DNA of 64,000 bases. It comes from JAZDLX01 sp964538455 (GTDB taxonomy: Bacteria; Electryoneota; Electryoneia; Electryoneales; Electryoneaceae). Position numbers and translations under genes: made by a program. How positions within the stretch are numbered: the stretch's first letter is position 1; each line of letters starts with the position of its first letter. Below, piece by piece: positions 49,917 to 59,517 of this stretch. The stretch covers positions 1 through 64,000 of the forward strand of contig CAZIDZ010000001.1 of the NCBI GenBank assembly GCA_964538455.1. The letters are read 5' to 3'. The notes under the pieces were generated by a model. The model had not been told where the DNA came from and did no database searches. It saw only the letters and a list, made by a program, of their open reading frames with translations.

Positions 49917-50900
49917 ATGGACGACCGTACCGCGCTGGAACGCATCGCCGACGCTCGACGCCAGATCCGCGAACAGGTGGGGCGGGCGATTATCGGACAG
50001 GACGAAGTGATCGACCACCTGATGATCGCACTGCTCGCACGGGGGCATGTGCTGCTCGTCGGCGTTCCCGGGCTGGCGAAGACAAAGATTATCCGCAGTC
50101 TGGCGAAAGCGCTGAGCCTCTCGTTCAACCGCATTCAGTTCACGCCCGACCTGATGCCCTCGGACATTACGGGAACGGAGATCATCGAGGAAAACCGGAC
50201 AACCGGGCAGAAGGAATTTCGGTTCGTCCGCGGTCCGCTGTTCGCTCAGGTGGTGCTCGCGGACGAGATCAACCGGACGCCTCCGAAAACGCAGGCGGCG
50301 CTACTGCAGGCGATGGCCGAATACGAGATTTCCGCTGCGGGCCAGACTTTCATCCTCGAGCCCCCGTTTTTCGTGCTCGCCACACAGAACCCGATCGAAC
50401 AGGAGGGAACGTACCCGCTTCCCGAAGCCCAGCTCGACCGTTTCATGTTCAACGTGCGCGTGCTCTACCCGAGCGAGGTGGAAGAGCGGGAGATCGTCGC
50501 CACGACGACGGTGGGGGACGACCCGATCCTGGACGCCGTGCTCGATGCGGGAGAAATCGTTGAACTGCAGGGTCTTGTGCGGCGTGTTCCGGTCGCGGAC
50601 GCCATACTCGAACACGCGGTCGCCATTGCCCGGGCGACACGTCCGGAAGAAGAGAACGCCCGTGAGTTCATCCGGCACTGGATTCGCTGGGGCGCGGGCC
50701 CCCGGGCAAGCCAGTACATGATCCTTGGCGCCAAGGCAAAAGCGGTGCTCGAGGGACGTCCTGCGCCGGTCGTAGAGGATGTCCGCTCGATGGCGCTTCC
50801 CGTGCTTCGCCACCGCCTCGTCCGCACCTTTCGCGCCGAAGCGGACGGCGTGGACACGGACCGTATCGTGCAACAGTTGCTCGAAGACCTGAAACCGTGA
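49917..50900 (+). CDS. MoxR-type AAA+ ATPase
   Basis: 327 residues from ATG 49917; the frame is open upstream but reads poorly. Walker A GVPGLAKTK at 49-57, Walker B LADEINRTPP with Asp116/Glu117, and the sensor segment FVLATQNPIEQEGTYPLPEAQLDRF are all typical of MoxR chaperone ATPases, which help assemble or activate partner proteins with VWA domains. The next gene, a DUF58 protein, overlaps its stop by four bases, the standard pair. Confidence 0.95.
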   Translation: MDDRTALERIADARRQIREQVGRAIIGQDEVIDHLMIALLARGHVLLVGVPGLAKTKIIRSLAKALSLSFNRIQFTPDLMPSDITGTEIIEENRTTGQKEFRFVRGPLFAQVVLADEINRTPPKTQAALLQAMAEYEISAAGQTFILEPPFFVLATQNPIEQEGTYPLPEAQLDRFMFNVRVLYPSEVEEREIVATTTVGDDPILDAVLDAGEIVELQGLVRRVPVADAILEHAVAIARATRPEEENAREFIRHWIRWGAGPRASQYMILGAKAKAVLEGRPAPVVEDVRSMALPVLRHRLVRTFRAEADGVDTDRIVQQLLEDLKP

Positions 50901-51817
50901 ACCTCCGCTCCGGTAAAAACGTCAACGGCATAGCGGCGCTCGTTCCCCAGGAGCTGGTTCACCGGCTGGAGCCGATCTCGCTGCGCGCGCGGCTGGTGGT
51001 CGAGGGATTCCTGACCGGACTGCACCGGAGCCCCTACCACGGTTTTTCCGTGGAATTCGCGGAACACCGGATGTATCAACCGGGCGACCCACTGCGCCAC
51101 CTTGACTGGAAGGTTGTCGGACGAACCGACCGCTACTACATCAAGCAGTACCAGGAGGAAACCAACCTGCGGGCGATGGTTGTGCTGGATGTCTCCGGAT
51201 CGATGGGATTCAAGGGCGGCGGGGCGGTGACAAAAGCCGAATACTCCCGCACCGTCGCGGCTGCTTTGATTCACCTGCTGCTGACCCAGCGCGACGCCGT
51301 GGGATTGGCTCCGTTCGACTCCACACTCCGTGAGCTGCTACAGCCACGCTCCGCGATAACCTGGCGCGATGAACTTTTTACGGCCCTCGTTCGCAACGAA
51401 CCCGGCGGTGAAACCTCCCTGGGGGAAGCGCTCCACAAGGTGGCTGAACGCCTTGGGCGCCGCGGACTGGTGATCCTGATCTCCGACATGCTTGACGATC
51501 CGGAGCCGCTGCTGGAAGGGCTGCACCATTTCCGGCACAACGGCCACGAAGTGCTCGCGCTCCAAATCCTTGACCCGCGCGAAATGGATTTTGCGTTCGA
51601 CAGGGAGGCGCGGTTTGTTGAACTGGAAAGCGGAAAATCGCTTTCGGCGAATCCCTGGCAGGTGGGAAGCGACTACCGCAGTGAGATGCGCCGCTTCCTT
51701 GAAACCCTTCGCGAGGGGTGCGCCCGGCATCGTGTCCAGCACCACCTGCTGACCACCGACACCCCGGTCGAACAGGCGCTGCTCGCCCTTCTGCTTGCGC
51801 GGCAGCGGATGGGTTGA
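50897..51817 (+). CDS. DUF58 (VWA-like) partner protein of MoxR
   Basis: 306 residues from a GTG overlapping the moxR stop (GTGA). DUF58 block FSVEFAEHRMYQPGDPLRHLDWKVVGRTDRYYIKQY read in two halves around residue 60-85, then a VWA-like metal site VVLDVSGSMGF near 107 and LVILISDMLDDPE. No membrane helix. In Bat-type operons this protein works with MoxR on envelope stability or aerotolerance. The batA-D partners do not follow here; sppA comes next after 112 bases. Confidence 0.94.
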   Translation: MNLRSGKNVNGIAALVPQELVHRLEPISLRARLVVEGFLTGLHRSPYHGFSVEFAEHRMYQPGDPLRHLDWKVVGRTDRYYIKQYQEETNLRAMVVLDVSGSMGFKGGGAVTKAEYSRTVAAALIHLLLTQRDAVGLAPFDSTLRELLQPRSAITWRDELFTALVRNEPGGETSLGEALHKVAERLGRRGLVILISDMLDDPEPLLEGLHHFRHNGHEVLALQILDPREMDFAFDREARFVELESGKSLSANPWQVGSDYRSEMRRFLETLREGCARHRVQHHLLTTDTPVEQALLALLLARQRMG

Positions 51818-51929
51818 TCTCCGCCCCGGCCGGTGCTCCCCGCGAGACGGATCTTTGTGAATCTCTTTACGAAGTAGCCCCAGGGATGTTACCTTTGGCT
51901 CAATTGCCAAGTCGATTGTGGAGTTGTAC

Positions 51930-54431
51930 ATGCGTACGATGGTAACGGCGGCGCTGGTTGCCGCCTTTTTCTATGCCGCTTCGGCCTCGGCCGAAACACC
52001 TAACCTGACCTTCCGGAACAGCCCTTCCAGCAGGATGCTGATCCCGGAGCCGATCGCGTCACGGGCGAATCCCGACGCGTCGTCGTCGCTCTGGCTGAAC
52101 CCGGCGGGGATCGGACTCGATGGCACCAGCGGAGCGATTCTGCTCTGGCCTGCCAGCAACTCGGAAAGCGTGTTCTTCGACGGCCATCAGTATGGCGCGG
52201 GAATCAACCTGGACAACCTTGCGTTCGGATGGGAAACATTCAGCGACACTTCCGGAACGCAGCGCAGGTACAGCTGGGGACTCGGCATTCCGCTCGGTGA
52301 CGGCCTGAGCGTTGGCTCGGCCTATCATTGGAGCAGTGGTTTGAATCGTGAGAACGCGTGGGATCTTGGAATCATCGCCCGGCCAACGCGCTGGCTCTCG
52401 CTCGGCGCTCAGATAACCGACCTCGGAAGGCCCCGTCTTGACGGTGTAGCCCTCGATCCGACGTGGCATCTCGCCGCTGCATTGAGACCTTTCGGCCCAC
52501 GGTTAACGCTTTCGGTGGATGGAACACTGTGGCATGATCTAAGAAACAGCTACGGCGACAATTCGGACGCGACTTTCCTGGCGAACTGGGAAGCATTGAA
52601 GGGTCTTCACGTTCACGGCGGGTATGCGACCGATTCCAAGCTCCTCTTCGCGGGTGTTTCGATCACCAGCGGTCTCCTGGAGATGGGTGCCTACTCCGCG
52701 ACGGAAAACGCGAGCTCCAGCCGGGACGCCGGCGCCGTGTGGCTGCGAACCTCGACCAAGCGAATTCCTTCCCTGCTCGACGCCGTGTACCCGAAGCAGA
52801 TCGTCCACATCCGTCTCAATGGTGCTCTCGACGAGGAGCCCGATCCCGTCGCCTTTTTCCTTCCGCACAGACGTTCTCTGCTGGAGCTGCTTGAGCGTCT
52901 TGAACAGATCCGTCATGACGGCGGCGTCGCCGGAGTGATCTTTGATTTTGACAATTTCAGCGCGGGGCGCAGCGACCTCGAAGAGCTTCGTGAAGAAATT
53001 CTGAACCTACGGGAGGCGGGGATCAAAGTCGCGACCTATGCCCGTGAGTACCACATGGGCACGGCGTACCTGGCCTCCGCCGCGGACAGGGCATGGCTGT
53101 ATCCGGCAGGCGTGGTTGTCATTCCCGGCGTTTCTTTCGAAAACCTTTACGCCCGCGATTTACTCGACACGCTTCGCTTGCGCCCGGAATTTTACACAGT
53201 CGGAGAGTACAAATCGGCCGCCGAGCCTCTGCTGCGCAACGCGATGTCCGATGCCGCGCGGCAAGAACTCGGAGCGGTGGCCGATGCGTGGCACCACGAT
53301 TGGGTGGAGGCGGTGTCCAGCGGGCGCAGCGTCTCCGAAGAAACCGCCTCCGCCTGGATAGACAGCGCACTGATGACCGGCCCCGAGGCGGTGAGCGCCG
53401 GACTTCTGGACGGCCTGCTCTATCCAGATGAAATCGAAAAAGCCGCCTCCAAACAGCTCGGCGCTGGAATCTCCACAGTCGTCAGCAGCGAGGAGAAGTA
53501 CACCATCGCTCCTCCCGCGGACCCCGACTGGACGGCGATGGACGACCCGAAAATCGCCGTGGTGTACGCCGAAGGGACGATGGAGGGCGGCAGAAGCCGC
53601 AAAAACTTCCTGACGGACGAGCGCACTATCGGCGCCGAAACACTTGTCGAAGCGATCCGCCGAGCCCGCAGCAATCGAAGCGTAAAAGCAATTGTGCTGC
53701 GCGTGGATTCTCCCGGCGGGTGGGCATTGGCTGCGGACGCGATAGCGCGCGAAGTTCAGCGCACGGTGGATGGCTCGATCGAGGGCGTTCGTCATGTCCC
53801 CTTCATCGTGTCGATGTCCGACCTCGCCGCGTCGGGGGGCTATTACATCTCCGCCCAGGCGGACAGCATTGTTGCAACGCGCACTACAATTACCGGTTCG
53901 ATCGGCGTTGTCTACGGCCGGGTGAACGTCTCCGGACTGCTGGATACCCTGGGCATCCATCTCGACAGCGTCCAGCGGGGACGCAACGCCGGACTGGCGA
54001 GTCTGGCTCCGTGGAACGATGAGCAGGTTCGCCTGATCCGCAAAGCGATGGACAAAACGTACGACGACTTTATCGAAACGGTTTCTCGCGGGAGGGGATT
54101 AAGCAAGCAGGAGGTCGATGCAATCGGGCGCGGGCGCGTTTGGACCGGAGAGGACGCGATCAAACGGGGACTTGTCGACGCCCAGGGTGGTCTGCTCGAC
54201 GCCATCCGAATCGCCAAGCGCGCCGCGGGAATCGATGAGGACCGGAGAGTCGGCCTCGTCGTGTATCCGCGGGCCGCAGGATTGGGACTCGAATCTCCCT
54301 TCTTCACATCCGTGAACGCGCTTTTGCCGGAGCCACTGCGAACAGCTGTACGGCTCGGCGGAGACGACCTCCGCGATGGCCGCGTTCTGATGCTTGCGCC
54401 ACTCGAACGCAAGGATGTGACCGAAAAATGA
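51930..54431 (+). CDS. sppA: Signal peptide peptidase SppA with N-terminal beta-rich domain
   Basis: 833 residues from ATG 51930 with GGAG seven bases upstream. Signal peptide at 1-21. Residues about 25-290 are Gly/Trp/aromatic-rich with alternating hydrophobic strands (LAFGWETFSD, GLSVGSAYHWSSGLN), resembling an outer-membrane or porin-like beta domain. The two SppA domains follow: Lys428 in VGEYKSAAEPLLRNAM and Ser635 in SDLAASGGYYIS are the catalytic dyad. It degrades released signal peptides. The beta domain is not in E. coli SppA. The next gene's ATG overlaps the stop by four bases. Confidence 0.92.
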   Translation: MRTMVTAALVAAFFYAASASAETPNLTFRNSPSSRMLIPEPIASRANPDASSSLWLNPAGIGLDGTSGAILLWPASNSESVFFDGHQYGAGINLDNLAFGWETFSDTSGTQRRYSWGLGIPLGDGLSVGSAYHWSSGLNRENAWDLGIIARPTRWLSLGAQITDLGRPRLDGVALDPTWHLAAALRPFGPRLTLSVDGTLWHDLRNSYGDNSDATFLANWEALKGLHVHGGYATDSKLLFAGVSITSGLLEMGAYSATENASSSRDAGAVWLRTSTKRIPSLLDAVYPKQIVHIRLNGALDEEPDPVAFFLPHRRSLLELLERLEQIRHDGGVAGVIFDFDNFSAGRSDLEELREEILNLREAGIKVATYAREYHMGTAYLASAADRAWLYPAGVVVIPGVSFENLYARDLLDTLRLRPEFYTVGEYKSAAEPLLRNAMSDAARQELGAVADAWHHDWVEAVSSGRSVSEETASAWIDSALMTGPEAVSAGLLDGLLYPDEIEKAASKQLGAGISTVVSSEEKYTIAPPADPDWTAMDDPKIAVVYAEGTMEGGRSRKNFLTDERTIGAETLVEAIRRARSNRSVKAIVLRVDSPGGWALAADAIAREVQRTVDGSIEGVRHVPFIVSMSDLAASGGYYISAQADSIVATRTTITGSIGVVYGRVNVSGLLDTLGIHLDSVQRGRNAGLASLAPWNDEQVRLIRKAMDKTYDDFIETVSRGRGLSKQEVDAIGRGRVWTGEDAIKRGLVDAQGGLLDAIRIAKRAAGIDEDRRVGLVVYPRAAGLGLESPFFTSVNALLPEPLRTAVRLGGDDLRDGRVLMLAPLERKDVTEK

Positions 54432-55531
54432 ATTTTGCGGTGTATGCCACTGGGCACGGTTATGGGCATCTGGCTCGAATATTGGAAGTAATGCGAGAAA
54501 TTGTACGCCTGCACCCGAGTTCCGAAATTCATGTTCGTGCCCCGTTCTCAAAGGAGCGGGTGCAGAATTTCCTCGGTTATCCGCCCACCTCTCGCACGCA
54601 GGTGCGCCTCGATGTAGGATTGGTCCAATACGATTCGCTGCGGCACGATCACGAAGAGAGTATGCAGCGTCTTCAGTTTTTCTTCGGCAAGGACGGAGAC
54701 CTTCTGCTCAAACGCGAGGCGGAATGGCTGCGATCGAGGAAGATCGACGTCGCACTGATCGATATTCCTCCTCACGCCTTCGAGGCGGCGCACAAGGCAG
54801 ACATTCCATCGGTCGGGATCGGAAACTTCGGGTGGGATAGGGTTTGGGATAAACTGTCAGCCGAGCGTCCGGAGTACAAACGGTTCGCGGACATCGCTTC
54901 CCGCTACTACTCCCGCGCGGAAGTCTTTTACAGCGGGGGAATGGAGTTCGGGCTGGAAGCGTTCAAGGAAATCGAAAGGGTCCCACTGATCGCCCGAGGA
55001 TCGGCCCTCAGCAAAGAGGAGGCAAAAAGGCAACTCGGCCTGAATTCGGATCGTCCTGTCGTGCTGATCGCTTTCGGCGGAGAAGGCCTGAAAGGCTTTA
55101 AGGTTCCCGCGGATTCCCTGCTGCAATCCTGCCAATTTGTCGCAACTCCGCCCCTTCACGATTTGCATCCGGCCATCCGCTTCATTTCCGAAAAAGAGAT
55201 CAACGCGCGTGGGCTCCGTTACAACGACCTCGTTCGTGCGGCGGACGCGGCGATTCTGAAACCCGGGTACAGTACGGTGGCGGAGTGCGCGGCCAACGGC
55301 ACGGCGATTGTGGTCGTTCCTCGAGTCAGCTTCCCCGAGGCGGACGTGATTCAGCGTTTCGTTGAACAAAACCTTCCGAGCGAGACGCTGTCTATCGAGC
55401 AGTTGCTCGCCGGAGAATGGGACAGCGCTTTACGTTCGCTGCTCGCGAAGCGACCCTTCGATTTTCGCGACATTCGCACGAACGGGGCTGAAATCATCGC
55501 CCGCCGCATTCTTCAGCGATTTGCTGGTTGA
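54428..55531 (+). CDS. Glycosyltransferase, GT28/MurG-like
   Basis: 367 residues, ATG overlapping the sppA stop (ATGA), so translation is coupled. N-terminal GHGYGHLARILEVMREI is the loop that MurG-like and arabinokinase-like transferases use; the C-terminal half has LIAFGGEGLKG and ILKPGYSTVAECAANGTAIVVVPR, the donor-nucleotide site of GT-B enzymes. No membrane helix. Acceptor and sugar unknown. Coupling to sppA has no obvious reason. Confidence 0.87.
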   Translation: MNFAVYATGHGYGHLARILEVMREIVRLHPSSEIHVRAPFSKERVQNFLGYPPTSRTQVRLDVGLVQYDSLRHDHEESMQRLQFFFGKDGDLLLKREAEWLRSRKIDVALIDIPPHAFEAAHKADIPSVGIGNFGWDRVWDKLSAERPEYKRFADIASRYYSRAEVFYSGGMEFGLEAFKEIERVPLIARGSALSKEEAKRQLGLNSDRPVVLIAFGGEGLKGFKVPADSLLQSCQFVATPPLHDLHPAIRFISEKEINARGLRYNDLVRAADAAILKPGYSTVAECAANGTAIVVVPRVSFPEADVIQRFVEQNLPSETLSIEQLLAGEWDSALRSLLAKRPFDFRDIRTNGAEIIARRILQRFAG

Positions 55532-55555
55532 AACCGGAAAACATCTTTGATGGAA

Positions 55556-55590
55556 ACAAAAAACGCGCCTCGGTCAAGGGCGCATTGATG
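55556..55590 (-). terminator. Rho-independent terminator of the Gfo/Idh/MocA gene
   Basis: On the minus strand TGCGCC, loop, GGCGCG then TTTTTTG. Confidence 0.7.
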
Positions 55591-55607
55591 GCGGAATCGC
55601 AACCCTT

Positions 55608-56582
55608 TCAGGCAATCTCCACCGCACATTGGCGGGCAATATCTTCGACCAGCTCCAGAGCGACTGTGGCCTCCCGGCCACCCACCTCCGGCGAGTGGCC
55701 AATCCGCACCGCGGCCAGGAACGCGTCCACTTCGCGCGCCAGCGCGTCCTCATCCTTTTTCGCACGGGTTTTCCGGATCAACACCCGCAAATCGGCGTCA
55801 TCCGCGCCCGGGATCGGAAGCGAACGGGGGGTACCGGCGGGCACCCGCCTGTAAATCTCCGCCCGCCGCTTTTCAAAATCCACCGAAATGTAAGCATCCT
55901 CTTGAAAAATCCGGAATTTCCTCATCCGTTTCAGCGAGATCCGGCTAGCCGTCAAATTCGCCACCCGGTGCCCGGAAAAGGTGATGCGGGCATTGGCAAT
56001 ATCCACCGCCCGCGTGATCACCGGAACGCCCGCGGCATCCACGCGCTCGACTTCGCTGCCCATCCAATGCAGTAGCACATCCAAATCGTGGATCATCAAG
56101 TCGTGGATCACGGAAACGTCCGCGCCACGTGGTGAATATGGTGCCAGGCGGTGAGCTTCGACAAATTTCGGACGGACGTCAACGCCATTCAGCGCGCGAA
56201 CTCCGGGGTTGAACCGTTCGATGTGCCCCACTTGCAGGATCAAACCACTTCTATCTGCAAGTTTTACAAGATCTTTCGCTTCCTGTGACGTGGCTGTGAT
56301 TGGTTTTTCCATCAGCAGGTGGCGTCCCGATGATAACACCTGCCGCCCTATTTCATGATGGGCCAAAGTGGGCGCCGCTACGGATACCGCCTTCACCTTC
56401 GCAAGCAGGGACTCAAGACCGGTGAAAGGACGGCAACCCGTCTCCCGCGCAACACGTTCCGCCACTTCCTGGTCCGAATCGTACACCCCGACGAGCTCCG
56501 CCCCGCTGTTGGCTGCGTATTTCTGGGCGTGGAACCGGCCCAGCCGCCCGACTCCAACAACCCCCACAGGAACTCGGTCCAT
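55608..56582 (-). CDS. Gfo/Idh/MocA-family NAD(P)-dependent oxidoreductase
   Basis: 324 residues with GGGAGAG before the ATG. Rossmann motif VVGVGRLGRFHAQK, the family signature MEKP at 91-94, and a C-terminal sandwich domain containing DLMIHDLDVLLHWMG. These enzymes oxidise or reduce sugars and sugar nucleotides. Lying between two glycosyltransferase genes, it likely modifies a sugar for surface glycan assembly. Substrate not predictable. Confidence 0.93.
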   Translation of the reverse strand: MDRVPVGVVGVGRLGRFHAQKYAANSGAELVGVYDSDQEVAERVARETGCRPFTGLESLLAKVKAVSVAAPTLAHHEIGRQVLSSGRHLLMEKPITATSQEAKDLVKLADRSGLILQVGHIERFNPGVRALNGVDVRPKFVEAHRLAPYSPRGADVSVIHDLMIHDLDVLLHWMGSEVERVDAAGVPVITRAVDIANARITFSGHRVANLTASRISLKRMRKFRIFQEDAYISVDFEKRRAEIYRRVPAGTPRSLPIPGADDADLRVLIRKTRAKKDEDALAREVDAFLAAVRIGHSPEVGGREATVALELVEDIARQCAVEIA

Positions 56583-56770
56583 GAAACTCTCCCGCCCGCA
56601 AACTTTGAATTTGCTGCGCCTTCAGGGGGGCGCCGCTCGGTTCGCAAGGTACCTACGAATTGACGGCCGTTGCCAGTTCGCCGCTCCACCAGTCGCTTGT
56701 TTAAAGCGGGAGACGTGCGCCTCTCCGCCGTTCTATCCGTTGTATCTTTCACAGTTTTAATGGAGCAACC

Positions 56771-57934
56771 ATGGCGCATCGAATCCTCGTTTTGTCTACT
56801 GTGCATCCCTTGGGCCACGCGCGCCACACGATGAAAGTGGCGAGAGGACTGGCCGAAGAGGGCTTCGATGTGGAAGTATGGGGGCGAGGCGAAGCTCCCG
56901 AAGGTCTTCCAAACAACCTGACGGTGCGCTCCCTGCCGATCCGCAACAAAGTCGAGCGGTTCATCGACCTGCCACGGGCGCTTACGCGCGCCCTGTTCGG
57001 CGGACACGACCTGGTTCTCGTGGTCCCCCCGGAAAACGTGCCCGTGGGAGTTGTCGCAAGACTGCTCGGGAAAAACGTCCTCTGGGATGTGGAAGAAGAT
57101 TCCAGCGCCGCGATCGAGAATTCCGACTGGATTCCCCAGGATATCCGCAAGCCGACCGCCTATGTATACCGGATTTTCGAACGCCTGGCAGCCTCTCTGT
57201 TTTCCGGAATCAGTCTCGCGGAAGACTCGTATGCAAGCAGGTTTACGAATGCCGCGAGAGTGGAGGTGATCCACAATTACCCCCCGAAGCCTCCCGCAGG
57301 CGCACCTGATCCATCCCGAGGCAAGATTGCCGAAAAGCGGTGGAAGCAGCCCGGCCCGCGGCTGCTTTACGTGGGAGCCGTAACGGAGCACCGCGGCCTC
57401 CTGGAGACAGTGCGAATTGTGGAATTGCTCGAGGACGATCTGCCGGACATCTGTCTCGATGTAATCGGCGCGATTCCCCGTGAGGACTATCATTCACGTT
57501 TAATGGCGGCCCGGTCAAAACTGAAGAAGCCGGAAAGAATTACGTTTCACGGCCATGTTCCGTTCGACAACCTGGGGGGCCATTTTGAACGGGCCCAGAT
57601 TGGGCTGCTCCCGCTGTGGCCGCAACCCAATCACCTCATTTCCCTCCAGACAAAACTCTACGAATATGCCCTGGCGGGTCTTCCGACAGTTGTCGGAGAT
57701 GTTTCCCTGTGGCGAACGCTTATTGATGCGAGTAAGTCGGGCGAGGCGGCCGAACCCAGGAACCCAAGCGACTGGGCTGAGGCCATTCACAGGCTGTGGA
57801 AATGGGGGCCGCAGAGACTCGCGGCGGCCGGCAGACGTGCGCATGACCTGGTTGTGAAAAACAACTGGTTCTGGGAGCCTGAACGCGCCCGTCTTGCAAC
57901 CCTTTGCAAAGAGATAATAGAAGGAGGGCTCTGA
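56771..57934 (+). CDS. Glycosyltransferase, GT4-like
   Basis: 387 residues, GGAG seven bases before the ATG. GT-B fold: N-terminal HPLGHARHTMKVARGLAEEG, then LLYVGAVTEHRGLLETVRI near 196 and a C-terminal domain with the donor-site pattern QTKLYEYALAGLPTVVGD. A membrane-associated Lys/Arg pattern is not obvious. Probable role in cell-surface polysaccharide or glycolipid synthesis with the neighbouring Gfo/Idh/MocA enzyme. Sugar and acceptor unknown. Confidence 0.9.
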   Translation: MAHRILVLSTVHPLGHARHTMKVARGLAEEGFDVEVWGRGEAPEGLPNNLTVRSLPIRNKVERFIDLPRALTRALFGGHDLVLVVPPENVPVGVVARLLGKNVLWDVEEDSSAAIENSDWIPQDIRKPTAYVYRIFERLAASLFSGISLAEDSYASRFTNAARVEVIHNYPPKPPAGAPDPSRGKIAEKRWKQPGPRLLYVGAVTEHRGLLETVRIVELLEDDLPDICLDVIGAIPREDYHSRLMAARSKLKKPERITFHGHVPFDNLGGHFERAQIGLLPLWPQPNHLISLQTKLYEYALAGLPTVVGDVSLWRTLIDASKSGEAAEPRNPSDWAEAIHRLWKWGPQRLAAAGRRAHDLVVKNNWFWEPERARLATLCKEIIEGGL

Positions 57935-57965
57935 CGCCGGCCGTTTCATTCCGGGAGACCAGAGA

Positions 57966-58448
57966 ATAAAAAAACGCGGCTTTTCGCTAACAGATATTGA
58001 CGAGCCCACGCTGGACCTTGTGAAGCGCACCGACAAGAAAACGCTGGCCGTCTGGGTTATCGATTGCGTTGAGCGGGTCCTGCCCTATTTTGAAAAGCCT
58101 TTTCCGGAAGACCCCCGACCTCGAAACGCCCTCGCCACCTTGCAAACCTGGATCGACACAGGTGTTTTCAAGATGCAAGTGATCCGCAAGGCTTCGTTGG
58201 ACTCCCATGCGGCCGCTCGCGTAGTGAACGAGGACAACCCCGCCCGCTCGGCCGCTCGTGCCGCAGGTCAAGCGGCGGCAACGACACATGTTCCCACCCA
58301 TTCTATCGGAGCCGCGAACTACGCCCTGCAGGCGATCTACCGAGCCGCCGACCCCAACGATGCGGATGCCGCTGTCGCCAGGGAGCGGGAACGGCAACGT
58401 AGACACTTGCACGATTTAAGACGAAAACAAAAGAAAAACAAGAAGTAG
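57966..58448 (+). CDS. Imm-5-like putative immunity protein, ATA start
   Basis: About 160 residues if translation begins at ATA 57966, eight bases after GGGAG. The deduced N terminus reads (M)KKRGFSLTDIDEPTLDLV and continues into KRTDKKTLAVWVIDCVERV. This matches, as I recall, the N terminus of Imm-5-like putative immunity proteins. No ATG, GTG or TTG occurs in frame between the TAG at 57918 and the GTG at 58020, so the only canonical start would cut off 18 conserved-looking residues. The rest has PYFEKPFPEDPRPR and VIRKASLDSHAAAR, then ARAAGQAAATTHVPTHS. No toxin gene is adjacent. Family good, start uncertain. Confidence 0.78.
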   Translation: MKKRGFSLTDIDEPTLDLVKRTDKKTLAVWVIDCVERVLPYFEKPFPEDPRPRNALATLQTWIDTGVFKMQVIRKASLDSHAAARVVNEDNPARSAARAAGQAAATTHVPTHSIGAANYALQAIYRAADPNDADAAVARERERQRRHLHDLRRKQKKNKK

Positions 58449-58596
58449 AAAGCTCTTTTTCGCGGTTCGCACCCTTCCTCTTTCGACGAAAAACGCCCCA
58501 CCTCGAACGATCTGGCAGAGTCGGCGCGAAAACACCACTTTCTAATTACTAATGTTCTGTTTTTTCAGGAAGATGGTTTCGCAAGAAGGCTGGATT

Positions 58597-59472
58597 TCAG
58601 CGGATAAGACCCCGATCCACGATGATCGCGGTGAACAGCGCGAGCAGGTAGACGATGGATACGCTGAATACGCCGCGCGCGGCCATGTCCGTTCCCTTCC
58701 GCCAGCCGCGGATCACCGCCACCAGGAACCAGACACCGAGCCCCGCCGCCGCCAACAGGTAAAGCCAGCCCGGCTCGAATACGGCGAGCAGGGCGGACAG
58801 TGCCAGGGTCACAAGGGTATACGCGAGGATCTGCGCCCAGGTGGCTTTTTCCCCGACGATGCCAGGCATCATCGGGTATCCCACCTGCGTGTAGTCGTCC
58901 TTCAGGTAGATTGCCAGCGTCCAGAAGTGAGGCGGGGTCCAGAAGAAGATCACCGCCGCCATCAGCAGCGGCGTCCAGCCAAGGTGATTGGCTCCGGCAG
59001 CCCAGGCGATCACTGGACCCATGGCTCCGGCAAGGCCGCCGATAACGATGTTCTGGGGGGTACGCGGCTTCAAGTAGAGAGTGTAGAAAAGGCTGTAAAA
59101 GAGGATTGTACCTAGAGTTAGGGCTCCCGCAAGCAGGTTGAAGCCAAGCCCGAAAACGGCTGTCGAGATCACCCCAAGCAAGACCGCGTAAACCAACGCG
59201 CCAGTGGGCGAGATCAATCCCTGGGGGAGTGGCCGCCGTCTGCGTGTACGGCGCATCACAGCATCCACATCCCGCTCGAAATACTGGTTGAAGGCGTTGG
59301 CCGAGCCACCCGCCATACCGAGGAACACGAGCACCGCCATGAAGCGCACGGGGTCGTTGTTGAGCGACCCTTCGACAACCAGCCCCGCCGCGCCGGTGAG
59401 CACCACCAGCAGCAGGATCGAGGGTTTCGTCAGGGCGATGTACGCCCGAATGGTATTGATCAAACGCGCCAT
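58597..59472 (-). CDS. ctaB: Protohaem IX farnesyltransferase (haem O synthase)
   Basis: 291 residues, AAGGGGAA before the ATG. UbiA-type prenyltransferase with about nine membrane helices. NAFNQYFERDVDAVM and RTRRRRPLPQG form the first Asp-rich substrate motif, and WTPPHFWTLAIYLKDDY the second. It adds a farnesyl group to haem B to make haem O for the oxidase. Last gene of the minus-strand cytochrome oxidase block. Confidence 0.96.
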   Translation of the reverse strand: MARLINTIRAYIALTKPSILLLVVLTGAAGLVVEGSLNNDPVRFMAVLVFLGMAGGSANAFNQYFERDVDAVMRRTRRRRPLPQGLISPTGALVYAVLLGVISTAVFGLGFNLLAGALTLGTILFYSLFYTLYLKPRTPQNIVIGGLAGAMGPVIAWAAGANHLGWTPLLMAAVIFFWTPPHFWTLAIYLKDDYTQVGYPMMPGIVGEKATWAQILAYTLVTLALSALLAVFEPGWLYLLAAAGLGVWFLVAVIRGWRKGTDMAARGVFSVSIVYLLALFTAIIVDRGLIR

Positions 59473-59517
59473 TTTCCCCTTTATCCGAGCAGGTTTTTCA
59501 GGTTTTTACGCACCCGC

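Noticed and set aside
58552..59115. Plus-strand open frame opposite ctaB
   Set aside because: Shadow of a gene with unmistakable haem O synthase motifs.
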